Assembly (NCBI GenBank): GCA_963718305.1
Contig: CAVQZG010000018.1
Location: 310,001-374,000 of the forward strand
DNA length: 64,000 nt
Direction: 5' to 3'
Source of the DNA: RYN-230 sp963718305
GTDB taxonomy: Bacteria; Actinomycetota; Actinomycetes; Streptosporangiales; Streptosporangiaceae
Each line of letters begins with the position of its first letter. Position 1 is the first letter of the stretch. Shown one piece after another: positions 15,889 through 23,089 of this stretch. A model generated the notes under the pieces. That model was not told the DNA's origin. It worked only from the letters and a program-made list of their open reading frames with translations, and did no database searches. The translations under genes and the position numbers were made by a program.

Positions 15889-16254
15889 TCACCGATGAGG
15901 CAGATCCGGCCGTTCCGGCTGAACGCCAGCCCAGATGCCAGCGATTGTCATCCCGGGCGCGGCATCGGGCAGTTGCCCGGCCAGCCAGCGATCCGCGGCG
16001 GCACAGGCCGCCGCGGCGGTACGAAGCCCGTCGCCCAGCCTGCCCAGAGCCCGGATGATGAGCGCGCCGATCCGGCCAGGCCGGAGCGGAGCGTTCCCGC
16101 CCCCGCTCAGCGGTGCCCGCAGCCGCTCATGTGCGGGCATCTGCTCCCGCCCGGCGAGCCGGGCGAACATGGTGAGCATCCCGGCGAGCTGCGGATCAGC
16201 CCGGGTTATCCCGTGGTCTATCCGGCGCAGCGTCCACAGTTGGCGGCAGGACAC
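15889..16254 (-). CDS. DUF3040-like small protein
   Basis: This 121-residue protein starts at a GTG (VSCRQLWTLRRIDHGI). The segment RRIDHGITRADPQLAGMLTMFARL resembles the N-terminal motif of DUF3040 actinobacterial proteins, which usually continue into two membrane helices. Here the C-terminal half (GRIGALIIRALGRLGDGLRTAAAACAAADRWLAGQLP) is only weakly hydrophobic, so it may be soluble or degenerate. The ribosome site (GAGG) is 12 bases from the start, so the exact start is uncertain. It is divergent from the EF-Tu-domain-like gene across the first copy of the ATCGT-N3-ACGAT operator. Confidence 0.55.
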   Translation of the reverse strand: MSCRQLWTLRRIDHGITRADPQLAGMLTMFARLAGREQMPAHERLRAPLSGGGNAPLRPGRIGALIIRALGRLGDGLRTAAAACAAADRWLAGQLPDAAPGMTIAGIWAGVQPERPDLPHR

Positions 16255-16310
16255 GTTGATCGGCCACCTCGCGATCGGGCTGTCAACTCCCGGGCTGGCA
16301 GTGCCACGGC

Positions 16311-16340
16311 TTGGTAAACTACATCGTAGCACGATATAAT
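16311..16340 (+). promoter_or_regulatory. sigma70-like promoter containing operator copy 1
   Basis: TTGGTA (16311-16316) and TATAAT (16335-16340) are separated by 18 bases, a good vegetative promoter reading toward the small gene at 16385. Between and touching the -10 box lies ATCGT-AGC-ACGAT (16323-16335), a perfect 5-bp inverted repeat. A protein bound there would block the promoter. Confidence 0.7.
16323..16335. promoter_or_regulatory. operator copy 1, ATCGT-N3-ACGAT
   Basis: Inverted repeat ATCGT AGC ACGAT followed by ATAAT. The same core plus flank recurs in inverted orientation at 17775-17789 upstream of the MarR gene (shared core ATCGTARCACGATATWAT when aligned). The pairing of copies at both ends of the small-gene/TDT-transporter unit suggests a common regulator, most simply the adjacent MarR protein (inference). 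Confidence 0.7.
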
Positions 16341-16384
16341 TTGGCCACAAGCCGGCCCGGCGGGTCAGAAGGGTGGCCAGCGCG

Positions 16385-16696
16385 ATGAAGGCATACAAGT
16401 ACCAGGCCCTGGTGAGTCTCGCCCCGCAGGCTGCGGGTGGTCTGGAGGCTCTACCGCGCGGTTCGGCCTGCCGCATGGTGATCCGGGGCCGCCATCACGA
16501 AACGGGCGCCAGCAGGTTCTTCAATGCCCTCGTCACCACCAGTGCGGACACGGTTCCAGGCGATTCTCATACCGTCCTGGTCGTGACGGTGGTCGGCGAC
16601 GAGGCCGGCGACTACCTCGGCGCGGGCATGGACTTCGCGCTGTGGCGCGGCCATGACATTGGCCACGGCGTGGTGACCCGTCGGCTATTCGTATAA
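16385..16696 (+). CDS. small beta-barrel protein resembling EF-Tu domain 3
   Basis: This 103-residue protein starts MKAYKYQALVSLAP and ends FALWRGHDIGHGVVTRRLFV. The final GHDIGHGVVTRRLF pattern resembles the last strands of EF-Tu/EF1A beta-barrel domains; small stand-alone actinobacterial proteins of this kind exist without known function. ATG 16385 is preferred; the GTG at 16373 touches its ribosome site. It is the first gene after a strong promoter with the MarR-type operator and precedes the TDT transporter. Confidence 0.6.
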   Translation: MKAYKYQALVSLAPQAAGGLEALPRGSACRMVIRGRHHETGASRFFNALVTTSADTVPGDSHTVLVVTVVGDEAGDYLGAGMDFALWRGHDIGHGVVTRRLFV

Positions 16697-16779
16697 GCGC
16701 GGGCGGTGCCTTCGCCCGGGCCGCGCATGCTGGCTTCGCGCGGGCCGCGCCAAGGGCTGGCCTGGATCGGTTTACCGTA

Positions 16780-17790
16780 GTGATGGCCACCGGAATCATG
16801 TCGGCCGCGTTGCGGCAGGCCCGGCTGCCCTGGCCATCAGGGCTGCTGCTGGGGATCGCGGTGGCGGCCTTCGCGATCCTGCTGGCCGGGTCGTGCTGGC
16901 GGGCGGCGGCATTCCGTGATGGCCTGGCCGCGGATCTGGGCCGCCCGGGCCGCGCCTTTGCGTCGTTCGCGTTTGTGGCCGCGTGCGGTGTTCTCGCCAG
17001 CCGGCTTGCTACCGCTGGCACCGCGGGTGCGGCGGGAGCGCTGGCCGGAGTCACGGTGGCGGCCTGGCTCATCCTGACCTGGCTGGTGCCCGTCCGGCTG
17101 GCCAGGCACGCAGGCCGGGTGGCCATGGTGGAAATCAATGGCACCTGGTACCTGTGGGCCGTCGCGACCGAGTCGCTGGCCATCGTCGCCGCTCTGCCAC
17201 TTGAAGGCAGCGGTCTCGGGCCCCGGCTCTCTGCATTCGCGGCGATCGGGGCCTGGGCAGCCGGCCTGGTTCTCTACCTTGTGACCATGGCCCTGGTACT
17301 GGGCAGGATCCTGATCGCTGGTATTGGCCCGGCCGGTCTCAGGGCGCCCTACTGGGTGGCCATGGGCGTGCCCTCCATCAGCGTCTTCGCCGCGACCCGG
17401 ATCTTGCGGGTCACCGGCGCACCTGCCGTTGCGGCCGCCAGGCCGGTGATCACCAGCCTGGCCATCCTCTGCTGGACGTTCGCCACGGCGCTCATCCCCC
17501 TGCTGACCATGCTGACCGCCTTGACCGGCCTGACCACGGTGCGCCGCCTGTTCTCGGGGCACTGGCCGCGCTACCGGCCAGAGGCGTGGACGGTGGTCTT
17601 TCCCCTCGGCATGTACGCAATGGCGAGCCTGGAGTTGGGTACTGCCGCTGAGGTGCCGCTCATTCAGGGCATTGGGGCAGTCGCCGTGTGGCCCGCCACC
17701 GCGGCCTGGGTGCTGGTCGCCATCACCATGGCCGCGTCGCCGTTCCGCCATCACCAGACCGCCGCGGCCAATAATATCGTGTTACGATAG
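16780..17790 (+). CDS. TDT-family (TehA/malate transporter-like) membrane protein
   Basis: This polytopic protein of at least 336 residues has about nine hydrophobic helices and the family start VVMATGIMSAAL, typical of tellurite-resistance/dicarboxylate transporters (SLAC1 fold). The reading frame stays open upstream of the GTG 16780, and residues GLDRFTVV just before it look like family sequence. A CTG at 16762 with AAGGG six bases upstream could be the true, unusual start. The gene ends inside operator copy 2. It probably exports an anion or small organic acid; the substrate is unknown. Confidence 0.82.
   Translation: MMATGIMSAALRQARLPWPSGLLLGIAVAAFAILLAGSCWRAAAFRDGLAADLGRPGRAFASFAFVAACGVLASRLATAGTAGAAGALAGVTVAAWLILTWLVPVRLARHAGRVAMVEINGTWYLWAVATESLAIVAALPLEGSGLGPRLSAFAAIGAWAAGLVLYLVTMALVLGRILIAGIGPAGLRAPYWVAMGVPSISVFAATRILRVTGAPAVAAARPVITSLAILCWTFATALIPLLTMLTALTGLTTVRRLFSGHWPRYRPEAWTVVFPLGMYAMASLELGTAAEVPLIQGIGAVAVWPATAAWVLVAITMAASPFRHHQTAAANNIVLR
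17775..17789. promoter_or_regulatory. operator copy 2, TATCGT-N3-ACGATA
   Basis: Perfect 6-bp inverted repeat TATCGT GTT ACGATA overlapping the last codons of the TDT gene, 152 bases upstream of the MarR start. On the minus strand it reads ATCGTAACACGATATTAT, matching copy 1 (ATCGTAGCACGATATAAT) at 16 of 18 positions. Likely the autoregulatory site of the MarR gene. Confidence 0.7.
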
Positions 17791-17806
17791 ATATGGTCGC
17801 ACTGAG

Positions 17807-17840
17807 CCTGGTTCCCCGTCTGTGCAAGCGGGGAACCAGG
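17807..17840 (+). terminator. 12-bp perfect stem-loop in the TDT-MarR gap
   Basis: CCTGGTTCCCCG (17807-17818) pairs perfectly with CGGGGAACCAGG (17829-17840) across a 10-base loop, 17 bases after the TDT stop. It may end the TDT transcript or fold in the leader of a MarR transcript starting near operator 2; there is no U-tract to decide. Confidence 0.6.
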
Positions 17841-17878
17841 TGCGTCACCCGGGCACATCGCGTGCCGGTATGGGATCG

Positions 17879-17894
17879 GCCTACCCGGGTAGGC
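17879..17894. promoter_or_regulatory. 16-bp perfect palindrome upstream of the MarR gene
   Basis: GCCTACCCGGGTAGGC is a perfect palindrome 47 bases upstream of the MarR start. It could be a second operator or a short hairpin in the leader. It differs in sequence from the ATCGT-type sites. Confidence 0.5.
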
Positions 17895-17940
17895 TGGGCA
17901 ACCGCGCGCGATTCGGCTGACCTGAGTAGGAGCGGACGCA

Positions 17941-18396
17941 GTGCCCGAGGCCAGGAGGTCAAGCCTGCCGCAGCCCACCCCGGAGGACTTCGAGCATCTG
18001 CTCGCCTTCCGCGTGAGCCTGCGTCGTTTCCAGCATTGGAGCGAGGATCAGGCGCGCGCGGCCGGCCTCACCCATGCCCAGCACCAGCTCCTGGTGGCGG
18101 TTAAAGGGCATCCCGGCGACCTCCCTCCGGCCGTTGGCGAGCTCGCCGATTACCTGCTCCTGCGTCATCACAGCACGGTGGAACTCCTGGACCGGGCCGA
18201 GGCGGCTGGGCTGGTTCGCCGCGGCCCCGATGCCGATGACGCGCGCGTCGTCCGGGTGATGCTGACGGCCAAGGGCGACCGGCTGGTGACCGAGCTGACC
18301 AGGTCTCATCTGATCGAGCTGTACAAGCTGGCCGCAGTCCTGGATGAACTCACCCGGGACAGCCGGGCCGCGGGCCGGGAGATCAGTGGCCGGTGA
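17941..18396 (+). CDS. MarR-family transcriptional regulator
   Basis: This 151-residue winged-helix protein shows the MarR order: helices for dimerisation, AGLTHAQHQLLVAVKGHPG, a recognition region ELADYLLLRHHSTVELLDRAEAAGLV and the wing RRGPDADDARVVRVMLTAKG. GGAG lies eight bases before the GTG. It follows the TDT transporter and two nearby symmetrical sites, so it probably controls itself and the transporter in response to an organic acid or aromatic ligand (inference). Its last 14 bases overlap the 3' end of the convergent reductase gene. Confidence 0.9.
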   Translation: MPEARRSSLPQPTPEDFEHLLAFRVSLRRFQHWSEDQARAAGLTHAQHQLLVAVKGHPGDLPPAVGELADYLLLRHHSTVELLDRAEAAGLVRRGPDADDARVVRVMLTAKGDRLVTELTRSHLIELYKLAAVLDELTRDSRAAGREISGR

Positions 18397-19612
18397 GTGA
18401 CTCCAGCGGGCGATCCGGGTCCTGGAGCGCGTCCTTGCCTACCGGCTGGCCTGCGCGGACCAGTCCCTGGATCGCGTCGTTGACGCCCCAGATGTTGACG
18501 TTCATGCCGGCCAGCACCCGGCCGCCGCTGAGCCAGAAGGCGATGAACTCACGCTGGCCGGCGTCACCACGGAAGACAACCTCGTCATAGCCGTCCGGTT
18601 CGACGTAGCCGGAGTACTCCATGCCCAGGTCGTACTGGTCGGTGAAGAAGTAGGGCACCCGGTCGTAGGCCACGTCCTGGCCGAGCATCGCCCTGGCGGC
18701 CGTCTGCGGCTGGTGCAGCGCATTGGCCCAGTGCTCGACCCGGATGTGCTTGCCCAGCAGGGGGTGGAAGGCGTTGGCGACATCCCCGGCCGCGTAGATG
18801 TCCGGGTCCGAGGAGCGCAGTTGCGCGTCCACCCGGATGCCGTTGCTGGCCTCCAGCCCCGCCGCTGAGGCGAGCTGGCTGTTGGGCGTGATCCCGACCC
18901 CGGCGATGACCACGTCGGCCTCGATGCGGCTCCCGTCGGTCAGCAGCACTCCGTCAGCCCGGCCCCCGCTGCCGGTGATCTCGGCGACCTGGACACCGCA
19001 GCGCAGGTCCACGCCGTTCTCCTGGTGCAGGGTGGCGAAGACCTGGGCGACCTCGCGGCCGAGCACCCGCAGCAACGGCAGTTCCGCCATTTCCAGCACG
19101 GTCACGGCCAGGCCGGCGGCCCGGGCCGCGGCCGCGGTCTCCAGGCCGATCCAGCCCGCACCGATCACCGCGACCCGGGAGGAAGACTGGAGGGCCGCCT
19201 TGATCCGGTCGCTGTCGCCGACGGTTCGCAGGTAGAGCACGCCGTCGAGGCCGGCGCCCGGCACGGAGGGCCGGCGCGGTGAGGATCCGGTGGCCAGCAG
19301 GAGCTTGGCATAGCCGATCCTGCTGCCATCCGCGAGGCTCACCTCGTGCGCGCTGGGATGGATGCCGGTGACCGTGACCCCCAGACGCAGGTCGACCTGG
19401 TGCTCGGCGTACCACTGCTGCGGATGGACGTATACCGTCTCCCGTTCGGCCTTGCCGAGCAGGTAGTCCTTGGACAGCGGCGGGCGCTCGTAGGGCCGCT
19501 CGCGCTCCGCGCCGACCATGACCAGCGGGCCGTCGAAGCCCTCCCCGCGCAGTGTCTCGGCCGCTTTCGCGCCGGCCAGGCTGGCCCCGACGATCAGGTG
19601 TGTCGTGTCCAT
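18383..19612 (-). CDS. FAD-dependent ferredoxin/rhodocoxin reductase-like protein
   Basis: This 409-residue protein has the FAD motif LIVGASLAGAKAAETLRGEGF, the second NAD-binding motif VIGAGWIGLETAAAARAAG, and the ARHL-type segment YAAGDVANAFHPLLGKHIRVEHWANA typical of ThcD/putidaredoxin reductases. It passes electrons from NAD(P)H to a small ferredoxin. It starts two bases after the transaldolase stop, with AGGGAG upstream. It could serve the P450/ferredoxin pair 20 kb away, since no other reductase of this type is in the window (inference). Confidence 0.9.
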   Translation of the reverse strand: MDTTHLIVGASLAGAKAAETLRGEGFDGPLVMVGAERERPYERPPLSKDYLLGKAERETVYVHPQQWYAEHQVDLRLGVTVTGIHPSAHEVSLADGSRIGYAKLLLATGSSPRRPSVPGAGLDGVLYLRTVGDSDRIKAALQSSSRVAVIGAGWIGLETAAAARAAGLAVTVLEMAELPLLRVLGREVAQVFATLHQENGVDLRCGVQVAEITGSGGRADGVLLTDGSRIEADVVIAGVGITPNSQLASAAGLEASNGIRVDAQLRSSDPDIYAAGDVANAFHPLLGKHIRVEHWANALHQPQTAARAMLGQDVAYDRVPYFFTDQYDLGMEYSGYVEPDGYDEVVFRGDAGQREFIAFWLSGGRVLAGMNVNIWGVNDAIQGLVRAGQPVGKDALQDPDRPLESLTGH

Positions 19613-19614
19613 GG

Positions 19615-20739
19615 TCAGCTCCCTTGCTGCTGTGCCGATTGCGTGCGCAGCGTGGCGGCCAGTTGCTCGCCGAGCCGCTCCCACGCGGCGTCGAACGTGG
19701 CCACGCCGTGGTCTTCGAGTTTCTGCGTGACGTCGTCGTAGTCGATGCCGAGCCGCTGCAGCTGGTCCAGCACCTGCTGCGACTCGTCGTAGTGGCCGTG
19801 TACCGAGTCGGCGGGCACCTGGCCGTGCTCGGCGACCAGGCGCAGCGTGGCCTCGGGCATCGTGTTGACCACGCCAGGAGCGACGAGGTCAACCACGTAG
19901 CGGGTATCCGGGTACGCCGGATCCTTGACCGACGTCGAGGCCCACAACGGCCGCTGCGGCCGGGCTCCGGCCGCGCTCAGCGCGGTCCACCGCGGCGAGG
20001 AGAACACCCGCTCGTAGTGCTGGTAGGCGAGGCGGGCGTTCGCGATCGCGGCCCGCCCGCGCAGTCCGGCCGCCTCGCTGGTCCCGATCTTGTCCAGCCG
20101 GGCGTCGATGTCGGTATCCACCCTGGATACGAAGAAGGAGGCGACCGACCCGATCGGCGACAGGTCATGGCCGGCCTGCCGGGCGCGTTCCATGCCGTCG
20201 AGGAAGGCCTCCATGACCGCGTCGTAGCGCTGCAGGGAGAAGATCAGCGTGACATTGATGCTGATCCCCTCGGCCAGGCACCCGGCGATCGCGGGCAGTC
20301 CCTGCCGGGCGGCCGGGATCTTGATGAACAGGTTGGGCCGGTCAACCAGCCACCACAGCGCCCGGGCCTCGGCGATCGTGGCCTCGGTGTCGTGGGCGAG
20401 CCGCGCGTCCACCTCGATCGACACCCGGCCGTCCACGCCGTTCGTCGCGTCGTAGACCGGCCGCAGGACGTCACAAGCCCAGCGCACGTCGAACGTGGTC
20501 AGCGCCCGCAGCGCCTCCCGGACCTCGACGCCGCGGGTACCCAGGTCCCGCAGCTGCGGGTCGTAGGCGTCAGTGCCGGTGATGGCTTTGGCGAAGATGC
20601 TGGGATTGGTCGTTACCCCGACCACATGATCACGGGCGGCCAGATCGGCCAGGCTGCCGGACACCAGCCGTTCCCGGCTCAGATCATCCAGCCAGATCGA
20701 GACCCCGGCCTCGCTCAGGGTCCGCAGTGTGTCGTTCAT
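19615..20739 (-). CDS. tal: transaldolase
   Basis: This 374-residue protein has the transaldolase signature GVTTNPSIFAKAI (41-53) and the Schiff-base lysine Lys140 in NLFIKIPAA. The long actinobacterial form also has the C-terminal ATLRLVAEHGQVP segment. It moves a dihydroxyacetone unit between sugar phosphates in the pentose phosphate pathway. It is usually encoded next to transketolase and glucose-6-phosphate dehydrogenase, but here it stands with a ferredoxin reductase. A duplicated 20-bp element lies directly upstream. Confidence 0.95.
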   Translation of the reverse strand: MNDTLRTLSEAGVSIWLDDLSRERLVSGSLADLAARDHVVGVTTNPSIFAKAITGTDAYDPQLRDLGTRGVEVREALRALTTFDVRWACDVLRPVYDATNGVDGRVSIEVDARLAHDTEATIAEARALWWLVDRPNLFIKIPAARQGLPAIAGCLAEGISINVTLIFSLQRYDAVMEAFLDGMERARQAGHDLSPIGSVASFFVSRVDTDIDARLDKIGTSEAAGLRGRAAIANARLAYQHYERVFSSPRWTALSAAGARPQRPLWASTSVKDPAYPDTRYVVDLVAPGVVNTMPEATLRLVAEHGQVPADSVHGHYDESQQVLDQLQRLGIDYDDVTQKLEDHGVATFDAAWERLGEQLAATLRTQSAQQQGS

Positions 20740-20749
20740 CGTGACTCCC

Positions 20750-20791
20750 TTCCCGCCTCATGGCGGCGAACTTCCCGCCTCATGGCGGCGA
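20750..20791. repeat. tandem 20-bp direct repeat upstream of tal
   Basis: TTCCCGCCTCATGGCGGCGA occurs at 20750-20769 and again at 20772-20791, identical, with a 22-bp period. Each copy holds the near-palindrome CGCCTCATGGCG. It begins 11 bases from the tal start codon, so it lies in the 5' leader or promoter and may be a regulator site or a translation-control element. Confidence 0.8.
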
Positions 20792-20795
20792 GCGA

Positions 20796-21464
20796 TCAGC
20801 TACGCACGCCAGCCAGGGCAAAAAATTCGGCCCTGGCGGGTGCATCGGAGTGCAGCGTTCCGGTGAAGGCGGAGGTGACGGTGGTGGAACCGAGGGCCCG
20901 CACACCGCGCACCGTCATGCACGAGTGCTCGGCCTCCAGCACCACGCCCGTGCCGCGGGGGTGAAGTCGCGCGGCCAGGCAGTCGCCGACCTGCTTGGTC
21001 AGCCGTTCCTGGGTCTGCGGCCGGGCGGCGAAGTGCTCCACGAGGCGGGCCAGCTTGGACAGGCCGAGGATGCGCTCGCCAGGCAGGTAGCCGACGTGCG
21101 CGACGCCGGAGAAGGGCAGCAGATGATGCTCGCAGACCGTCCGGAACGGGATGGCCCGGGCCAGGACGAGTTCGCTGTAGCCCTCGTCGTTAGGGAAAGT
21201 GGTCAGCTGCAGCGGCTGGGCATCGAACAGTTCCGCGTAGGCCCGCGCCATCCTGGCCGGTGTTTCCCGCAATCCGGCCCGGTCAACATCGATCCCCAGG
21301 GCGGTGAGGAAGTCCGTGGCGGCTTGCTCCGCCGCCGCCAGGTCGACGCCGCCCGCATCGCTGGCTATGTGCAGCTCCGGCCGGGAGGGCAGCACGGTGC
21401 CGGGTGCCTGCTGCCCGGCCGGCCGCGCCAGCTCCGCCGGATCGATGGCCAGTTCCTGCGTCAT
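20796..21464 (-). CDS. folE: GTP cyclohydrolase I
   Basis: This 222-residue enzyme has the zinc ligands Cys111, His114 (CEHHLLPFSGVAHVGYLP) and Cys182 (EAEHSCMTVRG), all intact, and the active-site His113. It converts GTP to 7,8-dihydroneopterin triphosphate for folate, pterin or queuosine-type products. Its ATG overlaps the stop of the SufR-like regulator (ATGA), so expression is tied to the regulator. It is not beside other fol genes, which suggests a second, regulated copy serving a special pathway. Confidence 0.94.
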   Translation of the reverse strand: MTQELAIDPAELARPAGQQAPGTVLPSRPELHIASDAGGVDLAAAEQAATDFLTALGIDVDRAGLRETPARMARAYAELFDAQPLQLTTFPNDEGYSELVLARAIPFRTVCEHHLLPFSGVAHVGYLPGERILGLSKLARLVEHFAARPQTQERLTKQVGDCLAARLHPRGTGVVLEAEHSCMTVRGVRALGSTTVTSAFTGTLHSDAPARAEFFALAGVRS

Positions 21465-22180
21465 GACGTTTCCGCCCCCTGCTCGTCGTCTGATGGAGCG
21501 CCGCTGCCTATCGCGACGCAGCAATGCCCCGGCCGCGGATCAAGGACCGGATGCAGCCCGCTCGCGCCAAGGCCCGCGACCAGGCCCTCGATCAGGGCCA
21601 GGTTCATGCCGCAGACGAGGTCGCGGTGCTCGGCGGCCAATTGGTGGAACGGGCAGTTGCGCAGCCGGATGGTGCCATCTTCGTCCTGGCCGGGCTCGAA
21701 TCCATGGCCGCGCAGGGCGTCCGCTGCGGCCTGGCGGGCTCCTTCACCGCTGGGATCGGCGGCCCGGCTGCGCTCTCCCAGGCCGGCACCGAACTGCTGA
21801 GCGGCGTCGTGCAGTGCGGCCCTGCTTGCGGCACCCCGGTCGGATTCGACCGCCACCGCGAGCAGGCGGGCCGCCAGCTCGTACTCCCGGGGTGGCACGG
21901 TGACCGCGAACTCGTTTCCGGAACGGGCATACACCTTGGCCGGGCGGCCCGCCCCGGGACCTCCCCGGCCCGCAGGCCGCTGGTAGGAGGCGCTCAGCAA
22001 GCCCAGTCCGACCAGCTTGTCCAGGTGATACGCGGCCAGCGGCCGGCCGATCCCTGCTGCGGCCGCTGCCGCGTCCCGCCCTACCGGCTCGGCGCTCCCG
22101 GACACGAACTCGTACAGGCTGCGCCGCACCGGATCGTCGAGGCTGCTCACCGCGGCCAGGCCTGATCCGTTCTGCCCCAT
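21461..22180 (-). CDS. SufR-like winged-helix regulator with C-terminal Fe-S cysteines
   Basis: This 239-residue protein has an N-terminal DeoR/ArsR-type helix-turn-helix (about 12-65, AAAGIGRPLAAYHLDKLVGLGLL). Its C-terminal domain has cysteines 176, 190, 220 and 221 (NCPFHQLA, LVCGMN, GHCCVAI), the arrangement seen in SufR-type [4Fe-4S]-binding repressors. A 14-bp perfect palindrome lies 15 bases upstream of its start, fitting autorepression. It is coupled to folE, so it probably adjusts GTP cyclohydrolase to iron-sulfur or redox state (inference). Confidence 0.85.
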   Translation of the reverse strand: MGQNGSGLAAVSSLDDPVRRSLYEFVSGSAEPVGRDAAAAAAGIGRPLAAYHLDKLVGLGLLSASYQRPAGRGGPGAGRPAKVYARSGNEFAVTVPPREYELAARLLAVAVESDRGAASRAALHDAAQQFGAGLGERSRAADPSGEGARQAAADALRGHGFEPGQDEDGTIRLRNCPFHQLAAEHRDLVCGMNLALIEGLVAGLGASGLHPVLDPRPGHCCVAIGSGAPSDDEQGAETS

Positions 22181-22195
22181 GGCCGCACTCTATCA

Positions 22196-22209
22196 CTAAT
22201 CTAGATTAG
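22196..22209. promoter_or_regulatory. 14-bp palindromic operator of the folE operon
   Basis: CTAATCTAGATTAG is a perfect palindrome 15 bases upstream of the SufR-like gene, in a local AT-rich patch that includes a further TTAGC-TAAATTAGC repeat. It is the obvious candidate for binding by the adjacent regulator. Confidence 0.7.
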
Positions 22210-22241
22210 CTAAATTAGCCTCGCGGCGGGACGGGCCGGCT

Positions 22242-22865
22242 TCATTCCCGCGCTCCCTCGCTGGCCTGCGATGACGGCACAAGTTCTCCGGCCGGCAGCG
22301 GGCGGCTGAGGGTGTTGCCCGCGGGAGCCAGCGGGCACGCCCAGGCCGGATCGTAGGCACACGACGGGTTGTAGGCGAAGTTGAAGTCGAGGATCAGCCG
22401 GCCGTCGTCGCCGCCGAGATCCGCGCCCTTGACCGTGTCGATCAGATACCGGCCCCCGCCGTAGGTGGTCACCCCCGCGCTGGCGTCCTTCACCGGGACG
22501 AAGACGCCCCCGCCGTAAGAGCCCAGCCACCACACATCCAGGTCGCCGTACCTGGGCAGATGCGCTATTCCGATGCGGTCGAACGGGACGATCCCGTCCG
22601 AACCAGTGGGGAGCTCCATGTGCCTGGGCGGCACGTCGGTATCCACGAGGACATGGAAACGCAGCTGCGGGTCGTAGGCCGCGACCGGCGCACCCGGGTA
22701 ACCAGCGCGCTGTGGCTGGGGGATGGGAGAGTCCGGATGGGTGCGGAGCAGGTCGTCGCGGGTCCGGCGCCAGTGATCGTGCGCGGCCACGATGTCGGGC
22801 TCCCCGCGAACCTCCTCATACAGCCGGGCGACCCTGCGACGCCAGTCGAGCAATGTCAGCGACAT
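22242..22865 (-). CDS. DUF1684 domain protein
   Basis: This 207-residue protein matches DUF1684: an N-terminal WRRRVARLYEEVR helix, LLRTHPDSPIP, a beta-rich core with GSYGGGVFVPVKDASAGVTTYGGGRYLIDTVKGAD and the typical LDFNFAYNPSCAYDPAWACPLAPAGN end. The family is cupin-like with unknown activity. It has no signal peptide. It reads toward the SufR-like gene but is separated by 61 bases containing the operator, so it is a separate unit. Confidence 0.88.
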   Translation of the reverse strand: MSLTLLDWRRRVARLYEEVRGEPDIVAAHDHWRRTRDDLLRTHPDSPIPQPQRAGYPGAPVAAYDPQLRFHVLVDTDVPPRHMELPTGSDGIVPFDRIGIAHLPRYGDLDVWWLGSYGGGVFVPVKDASAGVTTYGGGRYLIDTVKGADLGGDDGRLILDFNFAYNPSCAYDPAWACPLAPAGNTLSRPLPAGELVPSSQASEGARE

Positions 22866-23089
22866 GCCAGCACCTCCCCGTCGCCACGACCGTATCCGGA
22901 CCGGCCGACAGAGCCGGGGCCCTGACCGGGCCGCCGAGGATTGACGTGACCACCGGCGTCGCGCCGATGCCCCGCGTCAAATTTGAGATCAAATGTTTGT
23001 TCACTCGCTAGACGCGGCCACCCCCCGCTCGTAGGCTGCGAAACATGGCAGTCACCACGGATCAACGGTCTCGGGCTGCCACGGTTCCG

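Noticed and set aside
17793..18104. 103-codon frame beginning just after operator copy 2
   Set aside because: It runs through two hairpins and into the MarR gene in another frame; no ribosome site.
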